Assembly (NCBI GenBank): GCA_022822365.1
Contig: JAJEBV010000031.1
Location: 1 to 64,000, forward strand
Direction: 5' to 3'
Length of the DNA stretch: 64,000 nucleotides
From: Thermoanaerobaculia bacterium
GTDB lineage: Bacteria; Acidobacteriota; Thermoanaerobaculia; Multivoradales; Multivoraceae
The position numbers and the translations under genes were made by a program. Under the pieces are notes generated by a model. The model saw nothing but the letters and a program-made list of their open reading frames with translations. It made no database searches and was not told where the DNA came from. Below, piece after piece: positions 8,386 through 17,031 of the stretch; position 1 is the first letter of the stretch; the number at the start of each line of letters is the position of its first letter.

Positions 8386-8816
8386 GACGGCCGGTCTGCC
8401 GCGGCGTCCGCGGCGCGACGACAGTCGAGGGCACGAACCGCGAGTTGATCCTCACCGCGACCGCGGAACTGCTCGAGCGGATGGTGCAGGCGAACGGCAT
8501 CGAGCCGGAGGACGTCGCGAGCGCCATCTTCACGACCTCGCCCGATCTGACGGCGGAGTACCCGGCGCTGGCGGCCCGGCTGATGGGCTGGCGTGACGTG
8601 GCTCTCCTGTGCGGGCACGAGATGGCGGTCCCGAGCGGGCTGGAACGCTGCGTGCGTATCCTGCTGCACTGGAACACGACGGTTCTCGCCTCGGACGTCG
8701 AACACGTCTACATCCATGGCGCCTCGAACCTGCGGCCCGATCGCTCGGAGCTCGAGGAGCTCCGCCGGCAGCTCGAAGGAGCGCACGAGGACCGCTCCGG
8801 CCCGGACGCGCCGTAG
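8349..8816 (+). CDS. aroH: Chorismate mutase, AroH class
   Basis: A 155-residue monofunctional chorismate mutase that converts chorismate to prephenate for Phe and Tyr synthesis. Every catalytic residue known from the Bacillus AroH fold can be placed: Arg21 in RGVRGATTVEG, Cys88 and Glu91 in CGHEM, Arg103 in CVRILL, and Tyr121 in VYIHGASNLRPD. The start at 8349 adds a basic 18-residue extension (MPPKPRKRSRRSRRPVCR) to the usual N-terminus, and no later ATG, GTG or TTG would retain the catalytic Arg. No other aromatic biosynthesis gene is adjacent. Divergent from the sulfatase and convergent with the TonB receptor. Confidence 0.9.
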   Translation: MPPKPRKRSRRSRRPVCRGVRGATTVEGTNRELILTATAELLERMVQANGIEPEDVASAIFTTSPDLTAEYPALAARLMGWRDVALLCGHEMAVPSGLERCVRILLHWNTTVLASDVEHVYIHGASNLRPDRSELEELRRQLEGAHEDRSGPDAP

Positions 8817-8843
8817 CCGGAGCGGCCGGTCGCACCTTGGGCC

Positions 8844-10961
8844 CTAGCGCCGGAAGGAGATGCCCGCGAACAGGCTGCGTCCCGGTTCCAGGATGCGCAT
8901 CCCGTTGAACGGGTTCTTCGCGTTCAGGTGGCTCGCGTACGCCTCGTCGGTCAGGTTGCGCGCCCGCAACCGGAACTCGAGACCGGAGTCGAGCGTCCAG
9001 GCGGCGTCGAGATCGAGAATCTCAGCGCCTTCGGTCGGGATCTCGAAGCGGCTGGTCGCGACCCGGTCCTGGCCGTCCGTCACCGCACCGGAGAGGTCGA
9101 TCCAGTCCCGGCCCGAAGGGGTCTGCAGGCGCATGCCGACGCGGGCGCTCAGCGGCGCGATGCCGAGCAGGGGCTCGTCCAGAGTGTCGTCCTCGGCCCG
9201 GACCGATTCGACCTCGAGCCGCCAGGAGAAGATGTCGCTGACCCGCCGGCGCAGGCCGAGTTCACCGCCCAGGAACGAGGCATCGCCGTTGACGTAGCGG
9301 AAGACGATCGGCGGCGACAGGGGCAGTCGCCTGGGCAGGGACGGATCCGGCGCGACCGTGATGTAGTCGTCGATTCGGCGGTAGAAGAGTGTCGCACTCA
9401 CCTCGAGCCCGGAGCCGGTGCGCCCCTGCACGTCGAGGTCGATCTCGTTGCTGACCTCGGGTTCGATCGAAGGGTTGCCCATGAACTCGGCGGGAAGCTG
9501 GAACTTGCTGGCCGGGAAGCGGTCCGACCAGCGCTCGAGCGTGGTCGCGGTGCGTACGGCGCGGCCGGCGCCGACGGTCAGGAGCCACTCGTCGTTCAGC
9601 GTGAAGGCGCCGGAAACCGCCGCGCTCAGGTTCGTCTCGTCCTGGTCCAGCGCGCCTTCCGTGTTGGCGCGGAAGAACCCGGTCGCCTGGCCGATCCCTG
9701 CGGACACGGAGTCGACGCGAACCGCGGCGCCGTAGGAAGCTCGCTCGGTGTCCCGCACGCCCTGTGCGTAGACGCCCAGGTTGTCCGTCCGGCTGTCCGG
9801 CCAGACGAGGTCCTGGAAGATGAGGAATCCGTTCGACCGGCGCTGGACCAGGCGCTCCGCCTGCTGGCGCGAGCGGTAACGGTCAGCGCCGACCGTCCAG
9901 CGCGGGCCGTCGTCGCCGGTGGCCAGGTCGAGGGAGAGGCGGGCGCCCTCGGTGTTCGATTCGGTCGGCAGATCGATGTCGAGCGCGAACGGCGGCCGGC
10001 GGCCGGGGGCGTCGCGGCCGGTCGGCTTCCCGTCGTTGTTCATCAGGTGGTCCTTGCGATTCGAGTACACCTGGGCCATGAAGCCGCGGAGGGCTCTCCG
10101 CTCGCCGTTCCACACGTACTTCAGGTTGTGGGAGCGGGTCTTGAAGTAGCTGGCGTCCAGCAGCCGTCCGGGATAGTCGATGTCCTCCTGCGACTGGTAG
10201 CCGCCGTTGTACTGGAACAGGCCGTCGCTGCCGGTCTGGACGCCGAACAGCCAGGACAGGTCCTCGGAGGTGTAGTCGCCCGGGACGGCGTTTCCGTTGC
10301 CGTCCTCGTAGTCGCCGCCGGAGCGCTGGCCGGCGGTCACCGCGTAGCGGCTGCTCGCTGCGGCGCCGGCGAGCCGGGCGAGGCCGCTCGAAGTGTTCCC
10401 GTTGTCGCCGTAGTCGAGCGAGAGGGCGCCGGAGAGTCGGTGACCGCCGGCGGTGAACTCCGGTGCCCAGGTCACGACGTCGATCGCGCTCATCGCGCCG
10501 GCGGACCACATCAGGGCGTACGGGCCCTTGACGACCCGGACCTCGTCCACCGTCAGCGGGTTCACGTGGCTCAGGTCGGAGTCCATCCGGGCCGGTCCGG
10601 CGGCGAAGGTGCGCGAGCCGTCGACGGTCATCGCGATCTGGTTCTCCTGCAGGCCGCGCAGCGTCGGTTCCAGGTTGATCGGTCCGCGGCGGTTCGCATC
10701 GAGGCCGGGCGCGGCGCGGAAGGCGGCGGCCAGGTCCGACTCGTTCCGGAGATCCTCGGCCGGGATGGTCGTTTCGACCTGGATTTCAGGCAGGGACGCG
10801 GTGACCGTGATGCGGGCGGAAACGGTGGGGGGCTGCTCCTTCGGTTCGGGCTCGCCGCCGTCCTGGTTGGCCGGGGCGGGGGGAGAGTTCAGCAGGAGCA
10901 GCAGAGCCGCGACGGCTGCCACGGCGGCGGGGAAGGGGTTTCTGGCTTCAGGGAAGTACAT
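8844..10961 (-). CDS. TonB-dependent outer-membrane receptor
   Basis: A 705-residue TonB-dependent receptor. It has an N-terminal hydrophobic leader (about 8-32), a plug domain (about 50-170) with APGLDANRRGPINLEPTLRG and VDEVRVVKGPYALMW motifs, and a 22-strand barrel that ends in the aromatic-type outer-membrane signal SLFAGISFRR. The plug wording resembles receptors for metal ions or metal chelates, but the substrate is not determined. A small Cys-rich exported protein lies directly upstream on the same strand, separated by 167 bases that contain two strong hairpins. I looked for a cobalamin riboswitch in that leader and saw none. Confidence 0.9.
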   Translation of the reverse strand: MYFPEARNPFPAAVAAVAALLLLLNSPPAPANQDGGEPEPKEQPPTVSARITVTASLPEIQVETTIPAEDLRNESDLAAAFRAAPGLDANRRGPINLEPTLRGLQENQIAMTVDGSRTFAAGPARMDSDLSHVNPLTVDEVRVVKGPYALMWSAGAMSAIDVVTWAPEFTAGGHRLSGALSLDYGDNGNTSSGLARLAGAAASSRYAVTAGQRSGGDYEDGNGNAVPGDYTSEDLSWLFGVQTGSDGLFQYNGGYQSQEDIDYPGRLLDASYFKTRSHNLKYVWNGERRALRGFMAQVYSNRKDHLMNNDGKPTGRDAPGRRPPFALDIDLPTESNTEGARLSLDLATGDDGPRWTVGADRYRSRQQAERLVQRRSNGFLIFQDLVWPDSRTDNLGVYAQGVRDTERASYGAAVRVDSVSAGIGQATGFFRANTEGALDQDETNLSAAVSGAFTLNDEWLLTVGAGRAVRTATTLERWSDRFPASKFQLPAEFMGNPSIEPEVSNEIDLDVQGRTGSGLEVSATLFYRRIDDYITVAPDPSLPRRLPLSPPIVFRYVNGDASFLGGELGLRRRVSDIFSWRLEVESVRAEDDTLDEPLLGIAPLSARVGMRLQTPSGRDWIDLSGAVTDGQDRVATSRFEIPTEGAEILDLDAAWTLDSGLEFRLRARNLTDEAYASHLNAKNPFNGMRILEPGRSLFAGISFRR

Positions 10962-11018
10962 GGTCGTGAGACTCCGTGTGGGACATCGGGATGTTCGGGT
11001 GGTCTTGGGTGGCGCGCA

Positions 11019-11034
11019 GGCCGGAGTCCCGGCC
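11019..11034 (-). promoter_or_regulatory. Perfect hairpin in the leader of the TonB receptor gene
   Basis: GGCCGG-GACT-CCGGCC on the minus strand is a 6-bp perfect stem about 60 bases upstream of the receptor start. It is the second of two adjacent hairpins and could act as an attenuator or processing site. No T-run follows. Confidence 0.35.
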
Positions 11035-11037
11035 GCA

Positions 11038-11053
11038 CGCTGCTCAAGCAGCG
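11038..11053 (-). promoter_or_regulatory. Second hairpin in the leader of the TonB receptor gene
   Basis: CGCTGC-TTGA-GCAGCG on the minus strand is a 6-bp stem four bases upstream of the neighbouring hairpin, between the Cys-rich gene and the receptor gene. Confidence 0.35.
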
Positions 11054-11128
11054 CGGCGACCGCACCTCGGCCGACGCGTGCTCAGCGGCCGCCGGTCCTT
11101 GTTGCCGGCGGCTCGTATGGTTCCGATG

Positions 11129-11575
11129 TCAGGCCGCTTGGGGCGGCGGCGGCTGAGGGGGCGCGAGGAGCCGATCGGGCCCGTTCGGCGGCTCCGCGGG
11201 AGAGGAGTCGCGGATCGCGGGCGCTTCCGGGGCCGGCACTCGGGCGAGTTCGGCCTCAAAGGTCCAGGGCTGGTCGGCGTCGATCTGGTGGCAGGGGCCG
11301 ATGCCGCATTGCCCGTCCGGCAGGTCGGCGTGACGGCTTGCCGCACCCCCGCCCGGCTTCGTGCCGTGCCCGTCGCACTCGGCAGGGTTCGCTGCTTCGG
11401 CCGCGGGCAAGGGACAGGCCGTGCCGCTGCAACACTCCAGGTCGCAGCCGGTGTTGGCGGCGATCGGAGCAAGCCACCCCGTACACCAGATCGCGGCCAC
11501 CAGCCACGCCGTGGCTCGATGGAGGAGCTGCGGTCTTGCGCGGCGGACGGTGCTCACGATCAGGGAGCGTGCCAC
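11129..11575 (-). CDS. Small Cys-rich exported protein, possible metal binder
   Basis: I do not recognise a named family. The protein has about 148 residues from a GTG at 11575, which is preceded by GGAG at nine bases; an ATG at 11623 would add 16 residues. A basic stretch and hydrophobic segment (ATAWLVAAIWCTGWLAPIAA) form a likely signal peptide. The mature part is rich in Cys and His (CDLECCSGTACPLP, ECDGHG, CGIGPCHQ) and ends in a Pro-rich tail. It lies just upstream of and in line with the TonB receptor gene. Metal binding linked to receptor function is inference. GC-rich shadow coding cannot be fully excluded, but the leader and Cys pattern argue for a real gene. Confidence 0.55.
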   Translation of the reverse strand: MARSLIVSTVRRARPQLLHRATAWLVAAIWCTGWLAPIAANTGCDLECCSGTACPLPAAEAANPAECDGHGTKPGGGAASRHADLPDGQCGIGPCHQIDADQPWTFEAELARVPAPEAPAIRDSSPAEPPNGPDRLLAPPQPPPPQAA

Positions 11576-11611
11576 AAGTTCCCACTCCGTCACAACCGGG
11601 ATAAACGTGAC

Positions 11612-11617
11612 TAGAAT
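11612..11617 (+). promoter_or_regulatory. Candidate -10 element for the peroxiredoxin gene
   Basis: TAGAAT matches the sigma-70 -10 consensus at four of six positions and lies 63 bases before the peroxiredoxin start. No good -35 hexamer is visible 17 bases upstream, so the call is weak. Confidence 0.25.
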
Positions 11618-11680
11618 GGTCATCTTTACTGGCGCCCGAAGCTACGCGCTCCGCATAGAACCCGATCGACCGGAGGAACC

Positions 11681-12337
11681 ATGACGCTCAGGATCAACGA
11701 CGAAGCTCCCAACTTCACTGCCCAGACCACGGAAGGGGAGATCGACTTCCACGAGTGGATCGGCGATGGCTGGTGCGTTCTGTTCTCGCACCCCAAGGAC
11801 TTCACGCCGGTCTGCACGACCGAATTGGGTACCGTTGCCGGCCTCAAGGGCGAGTTCGACCGCCGCAACTGCAAGGTGATCGGCATCAGCGTCGACGGCG
11901 TGTCGGACCATCAGGCGTGGTCGAAGGACATCGAAGCGTCCCAGGGCCACGCCCTGAACTATCCGCTGATCGGCGACCCGACGCTCGACATCGTCAAGCA
12001 GTACGACATGCTGCCAGCCGACGCCGGCGACACCTCCGAGGGCCGGACGCCGATGGACAACGCGACCGCTCGCTCCGTCTTCGTGATCGGCCCGGACAAG
12101 CGGATCAAGGCGACGCTGACCTATCCGATGAGCACGGGCCGGAACTTCGCCGAGATCCTGCGTCTGGTCGACTCCGTGCAGTTGACCGCGAAGGAGCAGG
12201 TGGCGACGCCAGCGAACTGGGAGCAGGGCGAGGACGTGATCATCCTGCCGGCGGTGTCGGACGAGGCGGCGCGGGCGAAGTACCCCCAGGGCTGGCAGCA
12301 GCCCCTGCCGTACATCCGGGTGGTGCCGCAGCCGTAG
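11681..12337 (+). CDS. 1-Cys peroxiredoxin (Prx6-type, AhpC/TSA family)
   Basis: A 218-residue thiol peroxidase that reduces H2O2 and organic peroxides. The peroxidatic Cys45 lies in HPKDFTPVCTTELG. There is no resolving Cys in the usual C-terminal position. The long C-terminal extension (from about 160, with NWEQGEDVIILPAVSDE and the KYPQGW motif) is typical of the Prx6 subgroup. The start is supported by GGAGG eight bases upstream. Cytoplasmic. Convergent with the BolA gene across an 18-bp tandem duplication. Confidence 0.95.
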   Translation: MTLRINDEAPNFTAQTTEGEIDFHEWIGDGWCVLFSHPKDFTPVCTTELGTVAGLKGEFDRRNCKVIGISVDGVSDHQAWSKDIEASQGHALNYPLIGDPTLDIVKQYDMLPADAGDTSEGRTPMDNATARSVFVIGPDKRIKATLTYPMSTGRNFAEILRLVDSVQLTAKEQVATPANWEQGEDVIILPAVSDEAARAKYPQGWQQPLPYIRVVPQP

Positions 12338-12371
12338 TCAGTCGCCCGTCGAGAGTCAGTCGCCGGTCGAG
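12336..12371. repeat. 18-bp tandem duplication across two convergent gene ends
   Basis: Two adjacent 18-bp copies (12336-12353 and 12354-12371), both beginning AGTCAGTCGCC and ending GTCGAG, differ at one base. The first starts within the peroxiredoxin stop codon (12335-12337). The second contains the complement of the BolA gene stop (12356-12358). Confidence 0.85.
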
Positions 12372-12748
12372 TCGAACCGGGAGCCGCCGCGGCAGTCGGG
12401 AGACAGGCTCCGCTGCTCGTCGCGCGCCCGCCACTCGGCCGGCGTCAGCGCGTCGATGGCCAGAGCGTGCACCGGGCCCGCCAGCTCGTCGGCCAGAGCG
12501 CTGTGGACCAGGCGGTGCCTGCTAAGCCGATTCGCGCCTTCGAAGCGGCTGCTGACGACAACGACCCGGAAGTGGGTTTCCGCCTTTGGCGGTACGTTGT
12601 GCATGCGGCTCTCGTTGAGAACCTCCAGCACTTCGGGGCGGGTCGCCGCTTCGAGCTTGGCGCGCATCGCCCGCTCAAGCGGAGTGTCACGGACAACCGC
12701 CTTCCCGGAAGCGTTGTTGGTGGCCAGGGGACGGCCGAACCCGGTCAT
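12356..12748 (-). CDS. BolA family protein
   Basis: A 130-residue BolA-like protein. The core (about 22-105) has the family order: LERAMRAKLEAATRPEVLEV, NESRMHN, ETHFRVVVVSSRFEG and LSRHRLVHSALADELAGPVHALAID. BolA proteins work with monothiol glutaredoxins in iron-sulfur cluster handling. The N-terminal 20 and C-terminal 25 residues are extra and weakly conserved in appearance. No glutaredoxin gene lies alongside. Convergent with the peroxiredoxin gene, a possible link in redox function. Confidence 0.88.
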   Translation of the reverse strand: MTGFGRPLATNNASGKAVVRDTPLERAMRAKLEAATRPEVLEVLNESRMHNVPPKAETHFRVVVVSSRFEGANRLSRHRLVHSALADELAGPVHALAIDALTPAEWRARDEQRSLSPDCRGGSRFDSTGD

Positions 12749-12803
12749 GAGCGAAGCATAGCGCCGGTAGCAGCGCGGGGGCGGCGTGCTACGGTGCCCG
12801 GCG

Positions 12804-13526
12804 ATGGCTGCCGAGCGCCGTTCGCCATGGCTCTATGCCCTCTTCGGTTGTCTTGGGCTCGTCGCGGTCATCGTCGTGGTCATCGGCGCGCTCGCGTTCG
12901 TCGGTGTCCGCACAGCGAGGAACATCGCCGCGGACAACGAAGACCCCGAACGGCGGGGGCAACGGGCGCTCGAGATTCTGGGCGCCGCCGAGGCGCCCGG
13001 TGGTTACCACGCCGTGGCCGTGGTCTCCGTTCCCTTCGTGATCGACATGGCGATCCTCTCCGACCTGCCCGCCGGCGACGAGCCCTGGGCCGGCGAGTTC
13101 GGCGAGCGGGGCTTCTACTACGTCCAGGCCCTTTGGGGAGGCGACGACCTGAGGGCGTTCTTCGATGGAGAGACCTCGGAGGCGGCGACGCTGCGCGACA
13201 TGGGGCTGGAACTCGATCTCGAGGAGCACCTCGAGCGTGGCGACCTCGACCGGCGGGATGTCACCACGCGATGGGCGACCTTTCGGGGGAGCACCATGTT
13301 CGGTCCGGGGGAACAGATCGGGGAGCTCGTCACGTTGATCGAGTTCGACTGTCCGGGCGACGAGCGGATGCGGATGGGCATCTGGTTCGGTCCCGCGATG
13401 GAGACCGGCGGGGAGGATGAGACGCAGGATGGGGACGCGACCGACTCGATTCCGGGCAGCGATGCGATCACCGCTTTCCTCGAGCCGATCCATCCCTGCG
13501 GCGCCGCGGCTGCCGATGGCGGTTGA
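12804..13526 (+). CDS. Membrane-anchored protein of unknown function
   Basis: I do not recognise a family. The ATG at 12804 gives 240 residues. A single N-terminal hydrophobic segment (about 10-33, LYALFGCLGLVAVIVVVIGA) anchors a soluble, acidic domain that should lie outside the cytoplasm. The soluble part has mixed alpha/beta character and an Asp/Glu-rich tail. Its stop overlaps the start of the spondin-domain gene in the string ATGGCGGTTGA, so the two genes are probably translated together and may act together at the cell envelope. Confidence 0.65.
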   Translation: MAAERRSPWLYALFGCLGLVAVIVVVIGALAFVGVRTARNIAADNEDPERRGQRALEILGAAEAPGGYHAVAVVSVPFVIDMAILSDLPAGDEPWAGEFGERGFYYVQALWGGDDLRAFFDGETSEAATLRDMGLELDLEEHLERGDLDRRDVTTRWATFRGSTMFGPGEQIGELVTLIEFDCPGDERMRMGIWFGPAMETGGEDETQDGDATDSIPGSDAITAFLEPIHPCGAAAADGG

Positions 13527-14883
13527 GGGAAGCGCTGGCCCACTCCGAAGGCCGACTCGGCTGCGGCGTCCTCGTCTTGCCGTGGTCGCGGGCCTCTCAT
13601 GCTGCTGGTTCGCCCTGCCTTTGGCGGCACAGTCGTCCGGGGGCGACTCGGCCAGCTACCGCCTGACGTTTCAGGGCGCCTGGACCCGCGCCGTCACGCC
13701 CGGCGGCGTTCCCGGCAGCGCCCACTTCTCACCCCTGATCGGCGCCGTTCACAACGACCGGGTGACCTTCTGGGAGCCGGGCGGCCGGACCAGCCGACAG
13801 GTGGAGCGGGTGGCGGAACTCGGGATCCAGCGGGACCTCAGAGCCCTCATGGAGAGGAGCCCCCACGTCTCCGAAGTGTTCGAGAAGGAGCCGCCTAGAG
13901 GCGGCACAGCCTCAGCCTCGATCGAGTTCGAGGTCACCGCGGAGAACCCCCTGGTCACGCTGCTGACCATGATCGCCCCCAGTCCGGACTGGTTCGTCGG
14001 CGTTCACGGGCTGTCGCTGCTCGACGCTCAGGGGGAGTGGCTGGCCAACCATCAGGTAGACCTCTTCCCCTACGACGCGGGCACCGAGGAGGGAACCGAG
14101 TTCTCCCTCGACAACCCGGCGACCGTGCCGCAGGGCACGATCACGAGCATCCGCGGCATGGGCAAGTTCACGGACGGACCGATGGCGCGGCTGACCTTCG
14201 AGCGCCGGGAGCAGGAAGAACCCGGGGCGCCGGATCCGAACGACCCGGAACCGCGATTCACCGGCGACGTCACCGCGGAGCCGGCGGGGGACTCGGGCGT
14301 CATCGTGTTCTGGCGCGGAAGCTGGGCCGACGCTGCGAGAGGGCTCCTTACCGTCGAGGCACGCAGCCAGACGGCGGGCTGGGCTCAGGTGGCGACGGCG
14401 TCCGCCAGGGACGGACGCGTCCGCATCGACGGCCTTCGTTCGGAGACGCCATACACGTTCCGCCTGCGCGCGGACGGGCGCCAGGGTCTCGAGTACTCGG
14501 ATGAGGCGAGTGCGACGACCGGCGGCTACAGCGGCCCATGTCGCGGCGGCGACGGCTTCCTCTGCCTGAGGGAGGGTCGGTTCGAGGCACGGGTGCACTG
14601 GACGAATCCCGACGTGCCCGATGACTTCGGAAGCGGCGTCGCCATCCCGGTGGAGATCTCCGACGAGTCGGGCCTGTTCTGGTTCTTCGACCCGGAGAAC
14701 GTGGAGCTGGTCATCAAGTTGCTCGACGGCCGTGTGCTGAACGGCAGGTACTGGGTGTTCTACGGCGCCCTTTCCGACGTGGAGTACTGGATCACGGTGA
14801 GGGACACGGTCAGCGGTCTGAATCGCACCTACCACAACCCGCCCAAACTGCTGGGCGGGCAGCGCGACCTCGAGGCGTTCTGA
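13516..14883 (+). CDS. Secreted spondin-domain/fibronectin-like protein with a shared C-terminal domain
   Basis: A 455-residue secreted protein starting at the ATG at 13516, which overlaps the upstream gene by 11 bases. A leader (about 18-37, ending PLAAQ) is followed by a spondin_N-like domain (about 42-230: YRLTFQGAWT, HFSPLIGAVHND, WEPGGRTSRQV) and a fibronectin-III-like domain (about 245-335). Residues 342-455 are a Cys-containing domain with SGLFWFFDPENVELVIKLLD and YWVFYGALSDVEYWITVRDT. The same domain ends the M14 carboxypeptidase at 21459. I recall it as a recurrent tail on secreted acidobacterial proteins. The role is probably surface attachment or sorting, which is inference. Confidence 0.8.
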   Translation: MAVEGSAGPLRRPTRLRRPRLAVVAGLSCCWFALPLAAQSSGGDSASYRLTFQGAWTRAVTPGGVPGSAHFSPLIGAVHNDRVTFWEPGGRTSRQVERVAELGIQRDLRALMERSPHVSEVFEKEPPRGGTASASIEFEVTAENPLVTLLTMIAPSPDWFVGVHGLSLLDAQGEWLANHQVDLFPYDAGTEEGTEFSLDNPATVPQGTITSIRGMGKFTDGPMARLTFERREQEEPGAPDPNDPEPRFTGDVTAEPAGDSGVIVFWRGSWADAARGLLTVEARSQTAGWAQVATASARDGRVRIDGLRSETPYTFRLRADGRQGLEYSDEASATTGGYSGPCRGGDGFLCLREGRFEARVHWTNPDVPDDFGSGVAIPVEISDESGLFWFFDPENVELVIKLLDGRVLNGRYWVFYGALSDVEYWITVRDTVSGLNRTYHNPPKLLGGQRDLEAF

Positions 14884-14884
14884 A

Positions 14885-16009
14885 CTACGTGGTGGAGCCT
14901 CCGACGATTCTGCGCAGGTCCGTGTCACGCGCCAGCAGTGACTCGAGCAGGGCGAGTTGCACCCGGCAGCGGTCCAGATTCTGGCCGGTCCGCTCGACCC
15001 GGAAGTAGACGTCGCCATCCAGGTGGTCGGTGAGGAAGCGCACGGCCTGCTCGAGCGTCAGCTCCAGGGCGCCGTCGACCAGGCTTCTTCTCTCGGTCGC
15101 GGTCAGGTATCGGGCGCCGTCCAGGTAGCCCTGAGCGAGGGCGGCGAACAGCTCCAGGTCGACTCGCGCCCCGTCGGTTTCATGGGCATCCTCTTCGGCT
15201 CGGTGGCCCATCGACCGGACCATGTCTCCGAAGTCGCAGGCGGCCAGTCCGGGCATCGTCGTGTCCAGATCGACGACGCAGAGCGCTTCGCCGGTTTCCC
15301 GGTCGAACAGGATGTTGCTGATCTTGCAATCGTTGTGGACGGTCCGCCGCGGCAGCTTGTGAGCCGCGCCGACGCTCAACCGGCCAGCCAGTTCGCGGTG
15401 GGCGGCGACCGACCGGATCTCGGCGTCGGCCTGCCGGCGCCTGGCGTTGCCGGCAGCCGAGGCGCTTGCCGTGGCCAGCGCCCGGTCAAACGTCTCGAAG
15501 CGGTTCAGCGTGTCGTGGAAGCCCGGAATCGTCTCGTGCAACGGCGGTGGAGGGAGATCGATGAGCTGCGTCTCGAACCGGCCGAACGCCTGCGCGGCGA
15601 GGAAGACCTGCTCCGGCGTCGACGCCCGGAGTACGGTCGTCGTGTCCTCGATCAGCTCGTACATCCGCCACCAGCCGGCTCGACGGTCCGGCGCCGTCGT
15701 CTCGAACCACATCTCCCCGTTCGCCACGGGAACCAGAGTCAGCCGACGCCGGCCGCTCCCCGGGCCGAGCCTGCGCTTGAGGTGGCGCGTGATCCGGACG
15801 ATGTTCTCCATGACCTGAGCCGGATTCGGGAACACGTAGCCGTTGATCCGCTGCAGCAGGTAGCGGCTGCCGCTCGCGGTGGAGACGACGTAGGAGTCGT
15901 TGATGTGGCCCGCGCGCAGTTCGACCGCGGCGGTTGGGCGGCCGCCTACCCGAAAACGTCCTGCGATGCGCAGGACTGCCCCGGTGTCGTCCTGTCCGGT
16001 CGCCTTCAC
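14885..16009 (-). CDS. Aminoglycoside-phosphotransferase-fold kinase, N-acetylhexosamine-kinase-like
   Basis: A 374-residue small-molecule kinase starting at GTG (16009). It has GHINDSYVV near the N-terminus, then RYLLQRINGYVFPNP, the catalytic loop HNDCKISNILFD and the metal-binding VVDLDT. This combination matches the NahK-like branch of the APH family, which phosphorylates N-acetylhexosamines at C1. Substrate assignment is by overall resemblance only; other sugar or amino-alcohol kinases share the fold. Cytoplasmic. Its stop is one base from that of the convergent spondin-domain gene. No glycoside hydrolase genes are nearby. Confidence 0.75.
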   Translation of the reverse strand: MKATGQDDTGAVLRIAGRFRVGGRPTAAVELRAGHINDSYVVSTASGSRYLLQRINGYVFPNPAQVMENIVRITRHLKRRLGPGSGRRRLTLVPVANGEMWFETTAPDRRAGWWRMYELIEDTTTVLRASTPEQVFLAAQAFGRFETQLIDLPPPPLHETIPGFHDTLNRFETFDRALATASASAAGNARRRQADAEIRSVAAHRELAGRLSVGAAHKLPRRTVHNDCKISNILFDRETGEALCVVDLDTTMPGLAACDFGDMVRSMGHRAEEDAHETDGARVDLELFAALAQGYLDGARYLTATERRSLVDGALELTLEQAVRFLTDHLDGDVYFRVERTGQNLDRCRVQLALLESLLARDTDLRRIVGGSTT

Positions 16010-16042
16010 GACAGAGTCGGCCGGCCGACCGGTTGGCGGCTG

Positions 16043-16072
16043 CGATATAAGTGTGATATCACTTCCATATCG
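16043..16072. promoter_or_regulatory. Extended dyad upstream of the SPFH/ribbon-helix-helix operon
   Basis: The arms CGATAT/ATATCG (16043-16048 and 16067-16072) enclose AAGTG-TGATAT-CACTT, giving a nested AT-rich dyad in an otherwise GC-rich region. It lies 54 bases upstream of the SPFH start. Because the operon ends with an Arc-type DNA-binding protein, this is a plausible operator for autoregulation. Confidence 0.5.
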
Positions 16073-16125
16073 AAACCAACAGCGGTCGCCTCGCCGGCCG
16101 CGTGATCAAGGGAGTCACCAGGAAA

Positions 16126-17013
16126 ATGGAACAACAGATGGTAGAGCATCGGGAGAAGCGTCTCTCGGTCGCGTCGGGCGTTGGCATGCTGTGCCTGCTC
16201 ATCCTCTTCATCCTTCTCGCCATTGCCGGGGTCGCCGTCTTCGGGATCTGGCAGGTCATCCCCGTCGTGATCTTCTGCGCGTTGTGCATTCCCGTTCTCA
16301 TCTTCCTGATGTTCGGGCTGTTCATGGTCCATCCGAACGAGGCGAAGGTCCTCCAGCTCTTCGGTTCGTACCAGGGCAGCGTCTACGATACGGGGCTTCG
16401 CTGGGCCAACCCGTTCCTGAGCAAACGCCGCGTGTCCGTACGCACCCGGAACTTCGAGACGGGCAAGCTGAAGGTGAACGACAACGCCGGGAACCCGATC
16501 GAGATCGGCGCGGTCGTCGTCTGGCGCGTCACGGACAGCGCCGAGGCCCTCTTCAACGTCGACGACTATGAGGACTACGTGCAGGTCCAGAGCGAGGCGG
16601 CGCTGCGCAACATGGCGACGGGCTACCCCTATGACGCGCACAGCGAGGGCGAAGTCTCCCTTTCGCACCACACCGCCGAGATCTCCGAGCGTCTCCGCGG
16701 CGAGGTCCAGGAGCGGCTGGCGACCGCCGGTGTCGAGGTGATCGAGGCCCGGATCAGCCACCTGGCCTACGCTGCGGAGATCGCTGCCGCGATGCTGCAG
16801 CGCCAGCAGGCCGCGGCAGTGGTCGCAGCGCGAGCCCAGATCGTCGATGGCGCGGTCGGCATGGTGGAGCAGGCGCTGAACATGCTGAGCGAGAAGGACG
16901 TCGTGCACCTTGACGACGAGCGGAAGGCGGCGATGGTCAGCAACCTGCTGGCCGTTCTGTGCAGCGACCGCCACACCCAGCCGGTCGTGAACACCGGCAC
17001 GCTCTATCCGTAG
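16126..17013 (+). CDS. SPFH-domain membrane protein (slipin/prohibitin-like)
   Basis: A 295-residue SPFH protein, taking the ATG at 16126 (AAGGGAG lies 11 bases upstream; a GTG at 16102 would add eight residues). Two hydrophobic segments (about 22-45 and 46-72) form a membrane hairpin or anchor. They are followed by the SPFH fold: [49 protein letters not shown]. The C-terminal part has the coiled [20 protein letters not shown] heptads. Family members form large rings at the membrane that organise proteases or lipids. Followed after 18 bases by a ribbon-helix-helix protein, a pairing I recall from other bacterial genomes. Confidence 0.88.
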   Translation: MEQQMVEHREKRLSVASGVGMLCLLILFILLAIAGVAVFGIWQVIPVVIFCALCIPVLIFLMFGLFMVHPNEAKVLQLFGSYQGSVYDTGLRWANPFLSKRRVSVRTRNFETGKLKVNDNAGNPIEIGAVVVWRVTDSAEALFNVDDYEDYVQVQSEAALRNMATGYPYDAHSEGEVSLSHHTAEISERLRGEVQERLATAGVEVIEARISHLAYAAEIAAAMLQRQQAAAVVAARAQIVDGAVGMVEQALNMLSEKDVVHLDDERKAAMVSNLLAVLCSDRHTQPVVNTGTLYP

Positions 17014-17031
17014 GCGGAAGGACGCTGTACG

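Noticed and set aside
10962..11128. A cobalamin riboswitch in the leader of the TonB receptor gene.
   Set aside because: I could not find the conserved B12-box or the adjacent core; only two short hairpins are present.
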